A stretch of 58,105 bases of DNA from Bacteroidaceae bacterium. GTDB lineage: Bacteria; Bacteroidota; Bacteroidia; Bacteroidales; Bacteroidaceae. The notes below the pieces were generated by a model. The model searched no databases. It had not been told where the DNA came from and was given only the letters and a program-made list of their open reading frames with translations. Position numbers and translations under genes: made by a program. Within the stretch, counting starts at the first letter, position 1. Every line of letters starts with the position of its first letter. Positions 44,475-52,139 of the stretch are shown here, in pieces. The DNA lies in contig JAFYMP010000020.1 in NCBI GenBank assembly GCA_017556585.1, positions 1 to 58,105 on the forward strand, in the 5' to 3' direction.

Positions 44475-44505
44475 AAAAAAGTGTGCCGACGAATCGACAC
44501 ACTTT
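44475..44505 (-). terminator. Intrinsic terminator of the GH43 operon (UUCG loop)
   Basis: On the minus strand a 12-bp stem with a UUCG tetraloop is followed by six T residues (44480-44475). One pair is G-U on the minus-strand RNA but a C-A mismatch on the plus-strand RNA, which assigns it to the leftward transcript. Confidence 0.85.
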
Positions 44506-44533
44506 CCAATGATATGTAGTTGTTGTTAGTGAA

Positions 44534-45997
44534 TTATCTCTGTCTGAAATTCCACTTTGAATTGTCGCTGTTCATGTCGAACTTATCGAGAGTTGCAAAG
44601 CTGTCACCTGCTGAATAGAGAACAAGCTCTTCATTGCAACCAGGAACCTTCTTAGGCATGATACGGAATGTACCGTCTGTCAACTGATCAATTCTCCAGA
44701 GCTGTTCGTCAGCACCTGTAAATTCAGGAACTGTAGTAACTTCCTTAGCAGCTGTAGCAGCAAGAGCTCTGTCTGTACCAGCAATAACAATCTTGTAGTA
44801 AGGGCCACCTAAGTAACCACCAGCTTCAGGAACAGCTGTGATAGTCCACTTCTGGTGAGGACGGAACATGTAGTCACCGATTCTGATGTCGATGTTACCT
44901 TCTGGCCATGTGCCGATAACGTCAGACAACTTCTGCTCTTCTATGATAACTGGAGCCTGAGTTGCGCCACGAGCGCCACCAAAGCCACCGAAACCACGCA
45001 TACCACCCTGCATACGTACAAAGTCAACAGCAAGTTCAAGAGCATAACCTCTTCTTTCTGATTCAATCATATATGTACCTTCAAAGAAAGGTTCACCTGC
45101 TACAGGCCAGCCGTTCTTCCATAACAATGGACGGATAGCAAGTACGCTACGACCACCACGGTCAAAGTCAGCTTCAAAGTGGCAAGACATCTTCTGAACG
45201 CCTTCGCATACTTCGTATAGACCAAAGTGACCTGCACCTGTCATTCTGTAACCGGCTGCAAGAACCATCTTACCGCCACCTTTCAACATATCTCTACCTA
45301 CATTGTCAATAAATGGACCTGTAGGCTGTTTTGAACGACCTACTACGATGTTATAAGTTGAGTTTACACCGTCGCAGCAAGTACCGTGTGTACCAAGCAG
45401 ATAGTAATAACCATCACGATAGATCATTGTAGTAGCTTCGCAGTCGATAGCGATATCAATGTCTCTGCAACCTTCCATACGAGCACCTGTTGCAGGGTCA
45501 AGTTCTATAACGCGGATAAAACCAAAGTATGTACCGTATGTACACCACAGACGGCCGTCAGGACCCATCAACAGACCAGCGTCAATAGCATCGCAGTCTT
45601 CGTCGTTGAGTGATGCTGCTACCTGGATAGGTTCTGTATATTCAAAATCAGGTGAGTTAGGATCGAGAGTCTTGTTCCACATTGTAACAACTGTACCACG
45701 GTGTCCACCGCCAAGACCACCACCGGTAGTACTGTAAGCTACCAAGTAACGATCACCAATTTTAATAGCATCAGGAGCTGCACCGCCACCAGGACGAACT
45801 GCACCACCATTCCAGGTCCAACCGTCTTCTGAAATAAGACCGCCACCACCTGTGCCGAATGTATAATACTTACCATCGCACTCCATAATGGTCGAAGGGT
45901 CGTGAATGTATGGTTCACCAACCTGTGCGTCTGCTTTCTGAGCGAAAGAGAGAGCTAAGAGGGCGCTCAAACCCATTACAATATTTCTTGATTTCAT
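44534..45997 (-). CDS. Secreted GH43 arabinanase-like enzyme with ricin-type C-terminal domain
   Basis: A 487-residue exported protein. Signal peptide residues 1-24 (ends KADAQ). A five-bladed GH43 propeller follows (about 27-325), with base D33 (HDPS), a pKa-modulating Asp near 139 (DAIDAG) and acid E187 (CEATTMIY). The end of blade 5, LAIRPLLWKNGWP, is typical of endo-1,5-arabinanases. A Gly/Arg linker (about 329-345) joins a ricin-like beta-trefoil domain (about 355-487, with DEQLWRI and KWNFRQR) that could bind sugars. Active-site loops are unusually Gly-rich. Clean, uniform codon choice suggests high expression. It is 11 bases after the lipoprotein gene. Substrate is likely arabinan or arabinosylated xylan. 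Confidence 0.85.
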   Translation of the reverse strand: MKSRNIVMGLSALLALSFAQKADAQVGEPYIHDPSTIMECDGKYYTFGTGGGGLISEDGWTWNGGAVRPGGGAAPDAIKIGDRYLVAYSTTGGGLGGGHRGTVVTMWNKTLDPNSPDFEYTEPIQVAASLNDEDCDAIDAGLLMGPDGRLWCTYGTYFGFIRVIELDPATGARMEGCRDIDIAIDCEATTMIYRDGYYYLLGTHGTCCDGVNSTYNIVVGRSKQPTGPFIDNVGRDMLKGGGKMVLAAGYRMTGAGHFGLYEVCEGVQKMSCHFEADFDRGGRSVLAIRPLLWKNGWPVAGEPFFEGTYMIESERRGYALELAVDFVRMQGGMRGFGGFGGARGATQAPVIIEEQKLSDVIGTWPEGNIDIRIGDYMFRPHQKWTITAVPEAGGYLGGPYYKIVIAGTDRALAATAAKEVTTVPEFTGADEQLWRIDQLTDGTFRIMPKKVPGCNEELVLYSAGDSFATLDKFDMNSDNSKWNFRQR

Positions 45998-46008
45998 AGC
46001 TTTACAAA

Positions 46009-46737
46009 TTAATTAAGTACGATGTTTAAATCCTTTAAAATCTCGTTGTTTGAGTCGTAGAAACGAACGCAGAAGTCGCTCATACCAGGACCATTGATAA
46101 CGGCACCTCTAAGAACGTTCTTACCTTTTTTAAGAGTAAGACGCTGTGAAATACCATCGTCAGCAACCATACGTCTGTCGCCTGAAAGAATCATAGCCTC
46201 TTCGCCATTCAACCACCACATTGAAGCAGAGTTTGATCCAACTGCCAAACGAACGTCTTTCATCTCTTCCTCACATTCAATGATAGTTACAGCCCAGAAA
46301 ATAACGCCGTACTTCTGTTTGTCAAGACCTGTAGCAAAACGGAACAACTTAACGTTGAACATGTTGCTTTCAATCTGATGCCATTTAAGTTCCTGATTAC
46401 CAACTTTTACGACGTCGCCATCGTTAGGAATAACGCTGAACTGATTTGGGAAATACTCTGTTTCAACAAATGCATTTCTGATATAGCTATCAGTAAATAC
46501 TGTGTTGGAACGGTTAGCTTTTTCAATTGGCTCCAATACGCTCCATCTTCTGATGAAACCCTCTTCGTCAGGAGTCATAGCTTTTGTAGTAGCTGGTGTG
46601 AAATACTTAGCGAATACGATAGTGGTATCGCTGTAAACAGGGGCTTTACCTGTGCCACCCTTTGGTGCGCAACCCTGTAAGCCAATAAGCATTACAAGAG
46701 ATGCAACGATAAGTGTAAATTTTTTGCTCTTGTTCAT
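46009..46737 (-). CDS. Lipoprotein with a sugar-binding-like jelly-roll domain
   Basis: A 242-residue exported lipoprotein (lipobox LQGC, C23). The C-terminal half (about residues 140-240; VRLAVGSNSASMWWLNGEEA, KKGKNVLRGAVINGPG, CVRFYD) resembles the jelly-roll module seen in GH2 sugar-binding domains and beside some acetylxylan esterases, where a bound NGEEV-type loop is typical. The N-terminal half has WSVLEPIEKANRSNTVF. No catalytic motif is seen, so a glycan-binding or presentation role alongside the GH43 11 bases downstream is a guess. Upstream at 46792-46799 is TATCTTCG, a one-mismatch -7 box giving a leader of about 50 bases. Confidence 0.65.
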   Translation of the reverse strand: MNKSKKFTLIVASLVMLIGLQGCAPKGGTGKAPVYSDTTIVFAKYFTPATTKAMTPDEEGFIRRWSVLEPIEKANRSNTVFTDSYIRNAFVETEYFPNQFSVIPNDGDVVKVGNQELKWHQIESNMFNVKLFRFATGLDKQKYGVIFWAVTIIECEEEMKDVRLAVGSNSASMWWLNGEEAMILSGDRRMVADDGISQRLTLKKGKNVLRGAVINGPGMSDFCVRFYDSNNEILKDLNIVLN

Positions 46738-46848
46738 ATTAGAACATTTGTTAGTTAATTAATTTATTGTGATAAATATTTTTTCCAATTGCGAAGATAG
46801 CAACAATAATTAATATAACCTTAACTCATAAAAGTTAAATTTTAAAAA

Positions 46849-47640
46849 TTATGGTTTTATGCCATATCTTGGTATGGTTACTTTAGTAGTACCCATATAA
46901 TAAGGTGCAATATCGTATTCGTTGTAATAAAAGTCTATACTGTCATTTCTTATAATGTAATTATCCGGTATGTATAGTTCTACATCGCTAAAATATCCGG
47001 CATTATGAATCTGATCGTAAGAAGATACTCCGGCTTTTGCCATCAATGCCTTTTCTATTGCAGGTAGAACAAATGATTCGTAACCTGCAGAATAGATCTC
47101 TTCCAAATCTACCAAATGACCGTCGTGTGCAGAAATATTATAACAACTTATAGGCGAAGATCCGTGTGCTCCACCTTCATATACATACAGGTCTAAAATA
47201 AGATTTATGATGTCAGCATCTTCTTCCATGCTGATCTCTGAATTCAGTAGATATTCGTGATTGAACATAGATGTTCCAAAAGAACCCTTTTCCTCTTTTA
47301 AAAATTCTAATGTTTCTGCTATAAAACTGTTATAGTCTTTTGTCTGTCTTGCTACAAATTCCGGTATAATTGAATCTGCTTTTGTAGAGTGGGGTATATC
47401 AAAATAATCAGTGTAGATACTATTAAAACTATCGTTGAAATCTTGATTTTTTGTAGTTGCTATAGGTATGGAAATGTTTAAAGTGTAACTTACGCTATCA
47501 GTGGAATCTATCTTGTAAAAGATGGTGTCTGTATAGTCTTCATACTGAAAATGGAGATCTACAGAATTTTTTACACTGCAAGACATGACTCCAAATAGAG
47601 CCATTGCAATACTTGTTAGCTTTAGAATGTTTTTTATCAT
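46849..47640 (-). CDS. DUF3298/RsiV-like lipoprotein
   Basis: A 263-residue lipoprotein (lipobox GVMSC, C21) with a DUF4163/DUF3298-type ectodomain. Recognised features are YEGGAHGSSP (about residues 152-161), the GHLVDLEEIY segment and YNEYDIAPYYMGTTKVTIP near the C-terminus, as in RsiV and PdaC relatives. In RsiV this domain binds lysozyme; here there is no cytoplasmic anti-sigma part, so a lysozyme- or peptidoglycan-binding surface role is only a possibility. A weak -7 box (TATCTTTA at 47681-47688) precedes it. It is monocistronic. Confidence 0.75.
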   Translation of the reverse strand: MIKNILKLTSIAMALFGVMSCSVKNSVDLHFQYEDYTDTIFYKIDSTDSVSYTLNISIPIATTKNQDFNDSFNSIYTDYFDIPHSTKADSIIPEFVARQTKDYNSFIAETLEFLKEEKGSFGTSMFNHEYLLNSEISMEEDADIINLILDLYVYEGGAHGSSPISCYNISAHDGHLVDLEEIYSAGYESFVLPAIEKALMAKAGVSSYDQIHNAGYFSDVELYIPDNYIIRNDSIDFYYNEYDIAPYYMGTTKVTIPRYGIKP

Positions 47641-47723
47641 ATTCTATATGTCTTTTTTGTTGTTATTTGTTTTATCCTTGTAAAGATAGGCAATTACAAA
47701 ATAAGATTCTCTATTGTAATGCT

Positions 47724-47853
47724 AAAAAAAACAAATCGACCCTGCGGGGATGCTGAGCCGATTCGGTTTAATAGTCCTATTATAAATAATCGTGCGGATA
47801 AACCGGTTTCACAACAGGTGGTCTCCTATTTCTTTGTTTGCACTGCAAAGATA
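47724..47853 (-). ncRNA. Candidate small RNA C (about 117 nt)
   Basis: On the minus strand an exact -7 box TATCTTTG (47846-47853) starts a unit that ends in a terminator hairpin. The stem is 47763-47755 with 47742-47734 and the loop is 12 bases, followed by eight T residues (47731-47724). Two stem pairs are G-U in the minus-strand RNA but A-C mismatches in the plus-strand RNA, so only the leftward transcript folds fully. An internal 7-bp helix (CGGTTTA with TAAACCG) adds structure. No convincing protein frame. I do not recognise the family. Confidence 0.55.
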
Positions 47854-47973
47854 CTACCTGTTTGCCTTTGTTTATGTTCAAAAAACATCCGATTTTGTAT
47901 AAAAACGTTTAAAAATGCACTTTTTATAGCTTTTTTTTTTGTGATTTGCCGGAAAATCCGAGGTGCTACCCCA

Positions 47974-48078
47974 TAAAAGCAGAGTTGCAGAACTTCGCAG
48001 TTCCGCAACCCTTAAAATAAAATCTAATACCATGAAAAACACACATACAAAAGTATATCTAATATTTTACCTGTGCAA
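47974..48078 (-). ncRNA. Candidate small RNA B (about 68 nt)
   Basis: On the minus strand a -33 TTG (48076-48078), a 20-base spacer and a -7 TACTTTTG (48048-48055) precede a short unit. It ends in a 13-bp hairpin with a GCGA tetraloop (48011-47999 with 47994-47982) and a TTTT run. As in unit C, two pairs are G-U only on the minus-strand RNA. All three minus frames stay open for 26 codons or more through the hairpin, so a small peptide cannot be ruled out, but none is recognisable. Confidence 0.5.
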
Positions 48079-48111
48079 GCGATTGAGAGGTTTTTTTAAT
48101 AAATAATGGAT

Positions 48112-48259
48112 AAAAAAGCGGAGAAGCAGGGCTTCACAGCTCTACTTCTCCTAATTGTTCTTATTAACATAACACAAAAAACATCGCTACTAACCGATGA
48201 TTTATCATTTTCAGAAATTTATCTTACAAAAGTATGACATATTTATGATTACTGCCAAA
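48112..48259 (-). ncRNA. Candidate small RNA A (about 110 nt)
   Basis: On the minus strand a -33 TTTG (48256-48259), a 21-base spacer and a -7 TACTTTTG (48227-48234) form a full-consensus promoter. The transcript would contain a small hairpin (CATCG with CGATG). It ends in a 14-position stem with one mismatch (48151-48138 with 48133-48120), then six T residues (48117-48112). A 14-codon frame (MINHRLVAMFFVLC) lies inside but has no clear support. The nearest downstream gene on this strand is nearly 500 bases away, so this is not an ordinary leader. Confidence 0.5.
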
Positions 48260-48327
48260 TAATCTTGACAAAAAATGTATGTGAATAGATTTTTGCAACA
48301 AAAGTTCTTTCCATTTTTAGTGCTTTT

Positions 48328-48359
48328 TTTGTTTATTGACTCTAAATGCTATAATTTCG
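48328..48359 (+). promoter_or_regulatory. Promoter of the RluA-flavin reductase pair
   Basis: A -33 TTTG (48328-48331), a 20-base spacer and TAATTTCG (48352-48359), which has one mismatch to TAnnTTTG. It lies 18 bases before the ATG at 48378. Confidence 0.6.
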
Positions 48360-48377
48360 CAAAAAAAAATATCAGTT

Positions 48378-49301
48378 ATGGCCAGGAATAATCCAAATAG
48401 GAATAGAAGACGTCTGGAAAAAGATAATATTAAGAGTTTTCCGGTGACAAAAGAGACTACTCTGTTGCCATTTTTGATGGAGAAACTTGTTTCTCTTTCA
48501 AGAACAGAGATTAAAGCTCTTCTTAAGTATAAACATATAGCGGTAAAAAAGAAACCGGTTACTCAATTTGATATGCCCCTTTTGCCGGGTGATATTGTTG
48601 ATGTAAATTTTGGACGTTCGTTTTATCTCTTTTCTCATCCTCAGATTAAGATTCTTTATGAAGATGAATGGCTTATTGTCATAGAAAAAGCATCGGGACT
48701 GCTTTCTGTTGCAAATGAAACAACAAGAGAGAAAACAGCACATTATATATTAACTGAATATCTTCGCAGAGATAATCCTGATGCCGAACTATTTGTTTGT
48801 CACAGATTGGATCAGTTTACATCGGGTGTGCTTATCTTTTCAAAAAATGAGCAACTAAAGGATGAGATGCGTGAAAATTGGGACTTTTATGTGAAAGAGA
48901 GAAAATATATATGTGTGACTGAGAAAGTTCCTGAAAAGCCTGAAGATGATATAACCAGTTATCTGGTGGAAAAAAATAATCTTCAAGTACAATCTACTTC
49001 CGATGCTAAACGTGGCAAAATGGCCGTAACACATTATAGGGTAATTCAGTCAAAGGGTAGATATGCATTGGTGGATGTAGAGATTTTTACAGGAAAGAAG
49101 AATCAGATTCGCGTACACATGTCCGATATAGGTGCTCCTATAGCCGGAGATATGAAGTATGGTGCAGAAACAAGTCCTGCACGCCGATTGATGTTGCATA
49201 ATTACAGATTATCTTTTATTCATCCTATTAAAGGCGAACTGATGCGTTTTTCTCTGCCTACACCTTATTCATTTAAACAACTTACAAGTCCTGAACTATG
49301 A
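48378..49301 (+). CDS. RluA-family 23S rRNA/tRNA pseudouridine synthase
   Basis: A 307-residue cytoplasmic enzyme that isomerises uridine in structured RNA. Start taken at the ATG opening MARNNPNRNRRRLEKDN; the frame runs 14 codons further upstream, but the promoter at 48352-48359 makes that impossible. A basic N-terminal tail and an S4 domain (about residues 40-80) precede the catalytic domain with CHRLDQFTSGVLIF, containing the essential Asp. IRVHMSDIGAPIAGDMKYG completes the family pattern. Target site unknown. Its stop overlaps the next ATG by 4 bases. Confidence 0.93.
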   Translation: MARNNPNRNRRRLEKDNIKSFPVTKETTLLPFLMEKLVSLSRTEIKALLKYKHIAVKKKPVTQFDMPLLPGDIVDVNFGRSFYLFSHPQIKILYEDEWLIVIEKASGLLSVANETTREKTAHYILTEYLRRDNPDAELFVCHRLDQFTSGVLIFSKNEQLKDEMRENWDFYVKERKYICVTEKVPEKPEDDITSYLVEKNNLQVQSTSDAKRGKMAVTHYRVIQSKGRYALVDVEIFTGKKNQIRVHMSDIGAPIAGDMKYGAETSPARRLMLHNYRLSFIHPIKGELMRFSLPTPYSFKQLTSPEL

Positions 49302-49882
49302 AACAGAATTTTAAACCGGGTACAATGATATATCCGCTACCTGCGGTTTTGGTTAGTTGTGGAGCTACTCCGGAAGAGTATAATGTTCTTACGGTATCGT
49401 GGACAGGAACTATTTGTAGTAATCCGCCTATGTGCTATGTCTCTATACGTCCGGAACGTCATTCGTATGATATAATTAAGCGAACCGGTGCATTCGTAAT
49501 AAATCTGACTAATAGAGATCTGGAATTTGCCACTGATTTTTGTGGCGTAAAGTCGGGCAGGGATTGCAATAAGTTTGAAATGGCAAATCTAACTCCGCAA
49601 AAGGCTGAATTTGTAGATGCACCCATTATTTTGGAATCGCCTGTCTCTATAGAGTGTAAGGTGGTGGAAGTTAAGCCTTTAGGTTCTCACGATATGTTTA
49701 TAGCAGAGGTGGTTAATGTGGTGGTAGAAGATTCATATCTGCAAGAAAATGGTCAGTTGGATATGGCTGCCATGAATCTGTTGGCATATAACCATGGTCA
49801 ATATTTTGACGTTACTAACCCAAGAGGTTTCTTTGGTTGGTCTATACGCAAGAAAAAGAAATTGAAACGCGATATAAAATAG
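49298..49882 (+). CDS. Flavin reductase family protein (FMN-binding split barrel)
   Basis: A 194-residue flavoprotein of the flavin reductase-like family, probably binding FMN and reducing it or other acceptors with NAD(P)H. The flavin-binding core is seen in YNVLTVSWTGTICSNPPMCYVSIRPERHSY and TGAFVINLT (residues about 28-72), and NHGQYFDV near the C-terminus is usual. The basic end (RKKKKLKRD) is unremarkable. It is translationally coupled to the pseudouridine synthase by an ATGA overlap. Substrate not determinable. Confidence 0.88.
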   Translation: MKQNFKPGTMIYPLPAVLVSCGATPEEYNVLTVSWTGTICSNPPMCYVSIRPERHSYDIIKRTGAFVINLTNRDLEFATDFCGVKSGRDCNKFEMANLTPQKAEFVDAPIILESPVSIECKVVEVKPLGSHDMFIAEVVNVVVEDSYLQENGQLDMAAMNLLAYNHGQYFDVTNPRGFFGWSIRKKKKLKRDIK

Positions 49883-49896
49883 ATTGTACGTGAAAA

Positions 49897-49931
49897 ATAA
49901 GAGGTTGTATTTTGATGATACAACCTCTTAT
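49897..49931. terminator. Bidirectional terminator between the flavin reductase and S9 peptidase genes
   Basis: A perfect 14-bp stem (49897-49910 with 49918-49931) with a 7-base loop. It has GCTTTTATT on the plus side and TTTTT on the minus side, serving both converging genes. Confidence 0.85.
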
Positions 49932-49938
49932 GCTTTTA

Positions 49939-52053
49939 TTATAGCCACTTTTCTAACCAACCAAAGAATCTGCGCTGCCACATTATGCTGTTTTGTGGCT
50001 TGGTTACCCAATGGTTTTCGTCCGGGAAGAGTAACAGTTCTGCAGGAACTCCGTGTAGCTTTGCTGCATTGAAAGCTGCTACTGCCTGAGAATAGAGAAT
50101 TCTGTAATCTTTTTCACCATGTATGCAGAGAATAGGGGTATCCCATTTATCTACAAATAGGTGTGGAGAGTTCGCGTAAGTTCTTGCTGTCTTATCGTTT
50201 TTCTCCCAATATGCACCACCAAAATCCCAATTAGGGAACCACATCTCTTCTGTTTCCAGATACTGCTGTTCAGTGTTGAAAATACCATCGTGTGCTATAA
50301 AGGCTTTGAATCGGCCTTCGTGGTGTCCTGCCATCCAATATACGGAGTAACCGCCAAAGCTTGCACCAACACAACCCAAACGCTCTTTATCTACAAATGA
50401 TTCTTTGCTAACTTCGTCTATGGCTGTAAGAAGGTCTTGCATACACTGTCCGCCGTAATCGCCGCTGATAGCTTCGTTCCACTCCTGACCAAAACCCGGG
50501 AGACCGCGTCTGTTTGGCGCTACAACTATGTAACCCTGCGATGCCATTATATTGAAATTCCAACGGTAGCTCCAGAATTGAGATACCATGCTTTGAGGAC
50601 CACCTTGACAATATAATAAGGTGGGGTATTTCTTAGATGGATCAAAGTGTGGAGGGTAGATAACCCAAGTGAGCATATCCTTTCCATCGGTAGTTTTAAT
50701 CCAACGTTCTTCTATCTTAATTTTGCCTAATTGATTGAAAATATGGTCGTTTTCGTGTGAAAGGCGTTCTGCTAATCCGCGTTTGTAATCTACTGAATAG
50801 ATTTCTGTAGCATTAGCAATAGATTGTCTGGTAGCAATTATTCTGCTAAAATCTCCCCAACTTATAGAACTATAATCACATAAGTCTGAATGTATGGTTT
50901 GGATTTTACCCTCTAAGTTGGTTTTGTATATAGACATTCTGGCATGCCATGAGCCTATGAAATACAATTCGTTAGATTCGTCGTTCCATATATAACTATC
51001 TACATTGCTGTCAAAATCTTCGCTTACAGACCATTTCTTTTTGGTTGCTAAATCCATTACATATAAGCGGTTACGATCGCTTTCATAACCATCGCGTTCC
51101 ATGCTCTGCCAAGCAATGTATTTACCATCCGGGCTATATTGCGGATTGATATCATAACCCATGTTTCTATCTGAATCGCCATCTATTTTACAGATGTTTT
51201 TTGTTTCTCCTGATATGATGGTGTATAGGTAGATATCGGAATCGGTGCTTTTGGTCTGTTCTACACCGGTCTTTTTTCTGCTTGTGTATGCTATGGTCTT
51301 TGAATCGGGGCTCCAAGCAAACTGTTCTACACCACCAAATGGTAGCATTGGGCTTTCGTATGGTTCTCCGTTCAGTAAATCTAATGTGGTCTCAGATACT
51401 TTTTTGCCATCGAAAGCTGCTATGAATGGGTGGGGAATAGATGTTACCCATCTGTCCCAATGACGATACATTAAATCTTCTGCTACCATACCTGTTGCTT
51501 TAGGCAGATCTTCGTATTGCTGCTCTTTTACTAAAGGGTTTGGTATGCTCATTATCATAAGTACCTGACTTTCATCTGGTGAAAACAGGAAACCTTCTAC
51601 ATCTTTTTCTGCAAAAGATAGCTGTTCCTTGTGTTTGCCCTTGGTGTCCATAGCCCAAATCTGTTCTTTGCCGCTACGATTGCTGATGTATGCAATACGT
51701 CCATCAGATAACCATGCCGGACTATGTTCGTTATAGTGCGATTTGGTAAGTTGTTTGTTATCTGTTCCGTCTATATTCATTAGACAGATAACTGTATGGC
51801 CTTTGTTTTCTGCTACATCATAGTAAGTTACCTGGTATGCTATCTTGCTTTTATCGGGCGAAACAGATACGCTGCCTATGCGTCCCATTGCCCATAGCGC
51901 TTCCGGAGTAAGAGTTCCATCTGCTAACTCTATTTGGTTCTTTCCTATCACGTTGTTTTTTTCACTTGATTTAACTTCGTACCTTGTAACCATAGCTGCG
52001 GTTGCTAAAAGAATAATCAGTATTATTGCTTTAACTTGTCTTTTGTTATACAT
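49939..52053 (-). CDS. S9 family dipeptidyl/acylaminoacyl peptidase (DPP5-like)
   Basis: A 704-residue exported serine peptidase. A signal-like hydrophobic stretch (about residues 8-23) is followed by a beta-propeller built of WD40-like TolB repeats (SVSPDKSKIAYQV, AWLSDGRIAYIS, QYSPDGKYIAWQS). An alpha/beta-hydrolase domain starts near residue 440. The catalytic triad is Ser in GASFGGYS, Asp in HGEKDYRI and His in ENHWVTK. It resembles periplasmic DPP5 of Porphyromonas, which frees dipeptides for uptake. A one-mismatch -7 box (TAACTTCG, 52079-52086 on the minus strand) lies 26 bases upstream. Confidence 0.9.
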   Translation of the reverse strand: MYNKRQVKAIILIILLATAAMVTRYEVKSSEKNNVIGKNQIELADGTLTPEALWAMGRIGSVSVSPDKSKIAYQVTYYDVAENKGHTVICLMNIDGTDNKQLTKSHYNEHSPAWLSDGRIAYISNRSGKEQIWAMDTKGKHKEQLSFAEKDVEGFLFSPDESQVLMIMSIPNPLVKEQQYEDLPKATGMVAEDLMYRHWDRWVTSIPHPFIAAFDGKKVSETTLDLLNGEPYESPMLPFGGVEQFAWSPDSKTIAYTSRKKTGVEQTKSTDSDIYLYTIISGETKNICKIDGDSDRNMGYDINPQYSPDGKYIAWQSMERDGYESDRNRLYVMDLATKKKWSVSEDFDSNVDSYIWNDESNELYFIGSWHARMSIYKTNLEGKIQTIHSDLCDYSSISWGDFSRIIATRQSIANATEIYSVDYKRGLAERLSHENDHIFNQLGKIKIEERWIKTTDGKDMLTWVIYPPHFDPSKKYPTLLYCQGGPQSMVSQFWSYRWNFNIMASQGYIVVAPNRRGLPGFGQEWNEAISGDYGGQCMQDLLTAIDEVSKESFVDKERLGCVGASFGGYSVYWMAGHHEGRFKAFIAHDGIFNTEQQYLETEEMWFPNWDFGGAYWEKNDKTARTYANSPHLFVDKWDTPILCIHGEKDYRILYSQAVAAFNAAKLHGVPAELLLFPDENHWVTKPQNSIMWQRRFFGWLEKWL

Positions 52054-52107
52054 AATTGATTTTTGTTTGAAACGGCTGCGAAGTTATGTTTTTTTCTGCT
52101 AAAATAC

Positions 52108-52115
52108 TACCTTTG
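52108..52115 (+). promoter_or_regulatory. -7 box for dsbD
   Basis: TACCTTTG, 25 bases before the ATG. It is divergent with the S9 peptidase promoter. Confidence 0.55.
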
Positions 52116-52139
52116 CATAATAATTAAATAATAATAAAT

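Noticed and set aside
47719-47976. An 85-codon plus-strand frame covering units B and C
   Set aside because: It starts inside the poly-A complement of a terminator and has biased, low-complexity content (runs of Phe/Ile/Cys). The promoter and hairpin evidence favours minus-strand RNA.
48032-48106. A 24-codon plus-strand frame (starts MKNTHTKVYLIF) in the non-coding region
   Set aside because: It has no TAnnTTTG box in position and lies antisense across the unit B promoter. Length is within chance for AT-rich DNA.
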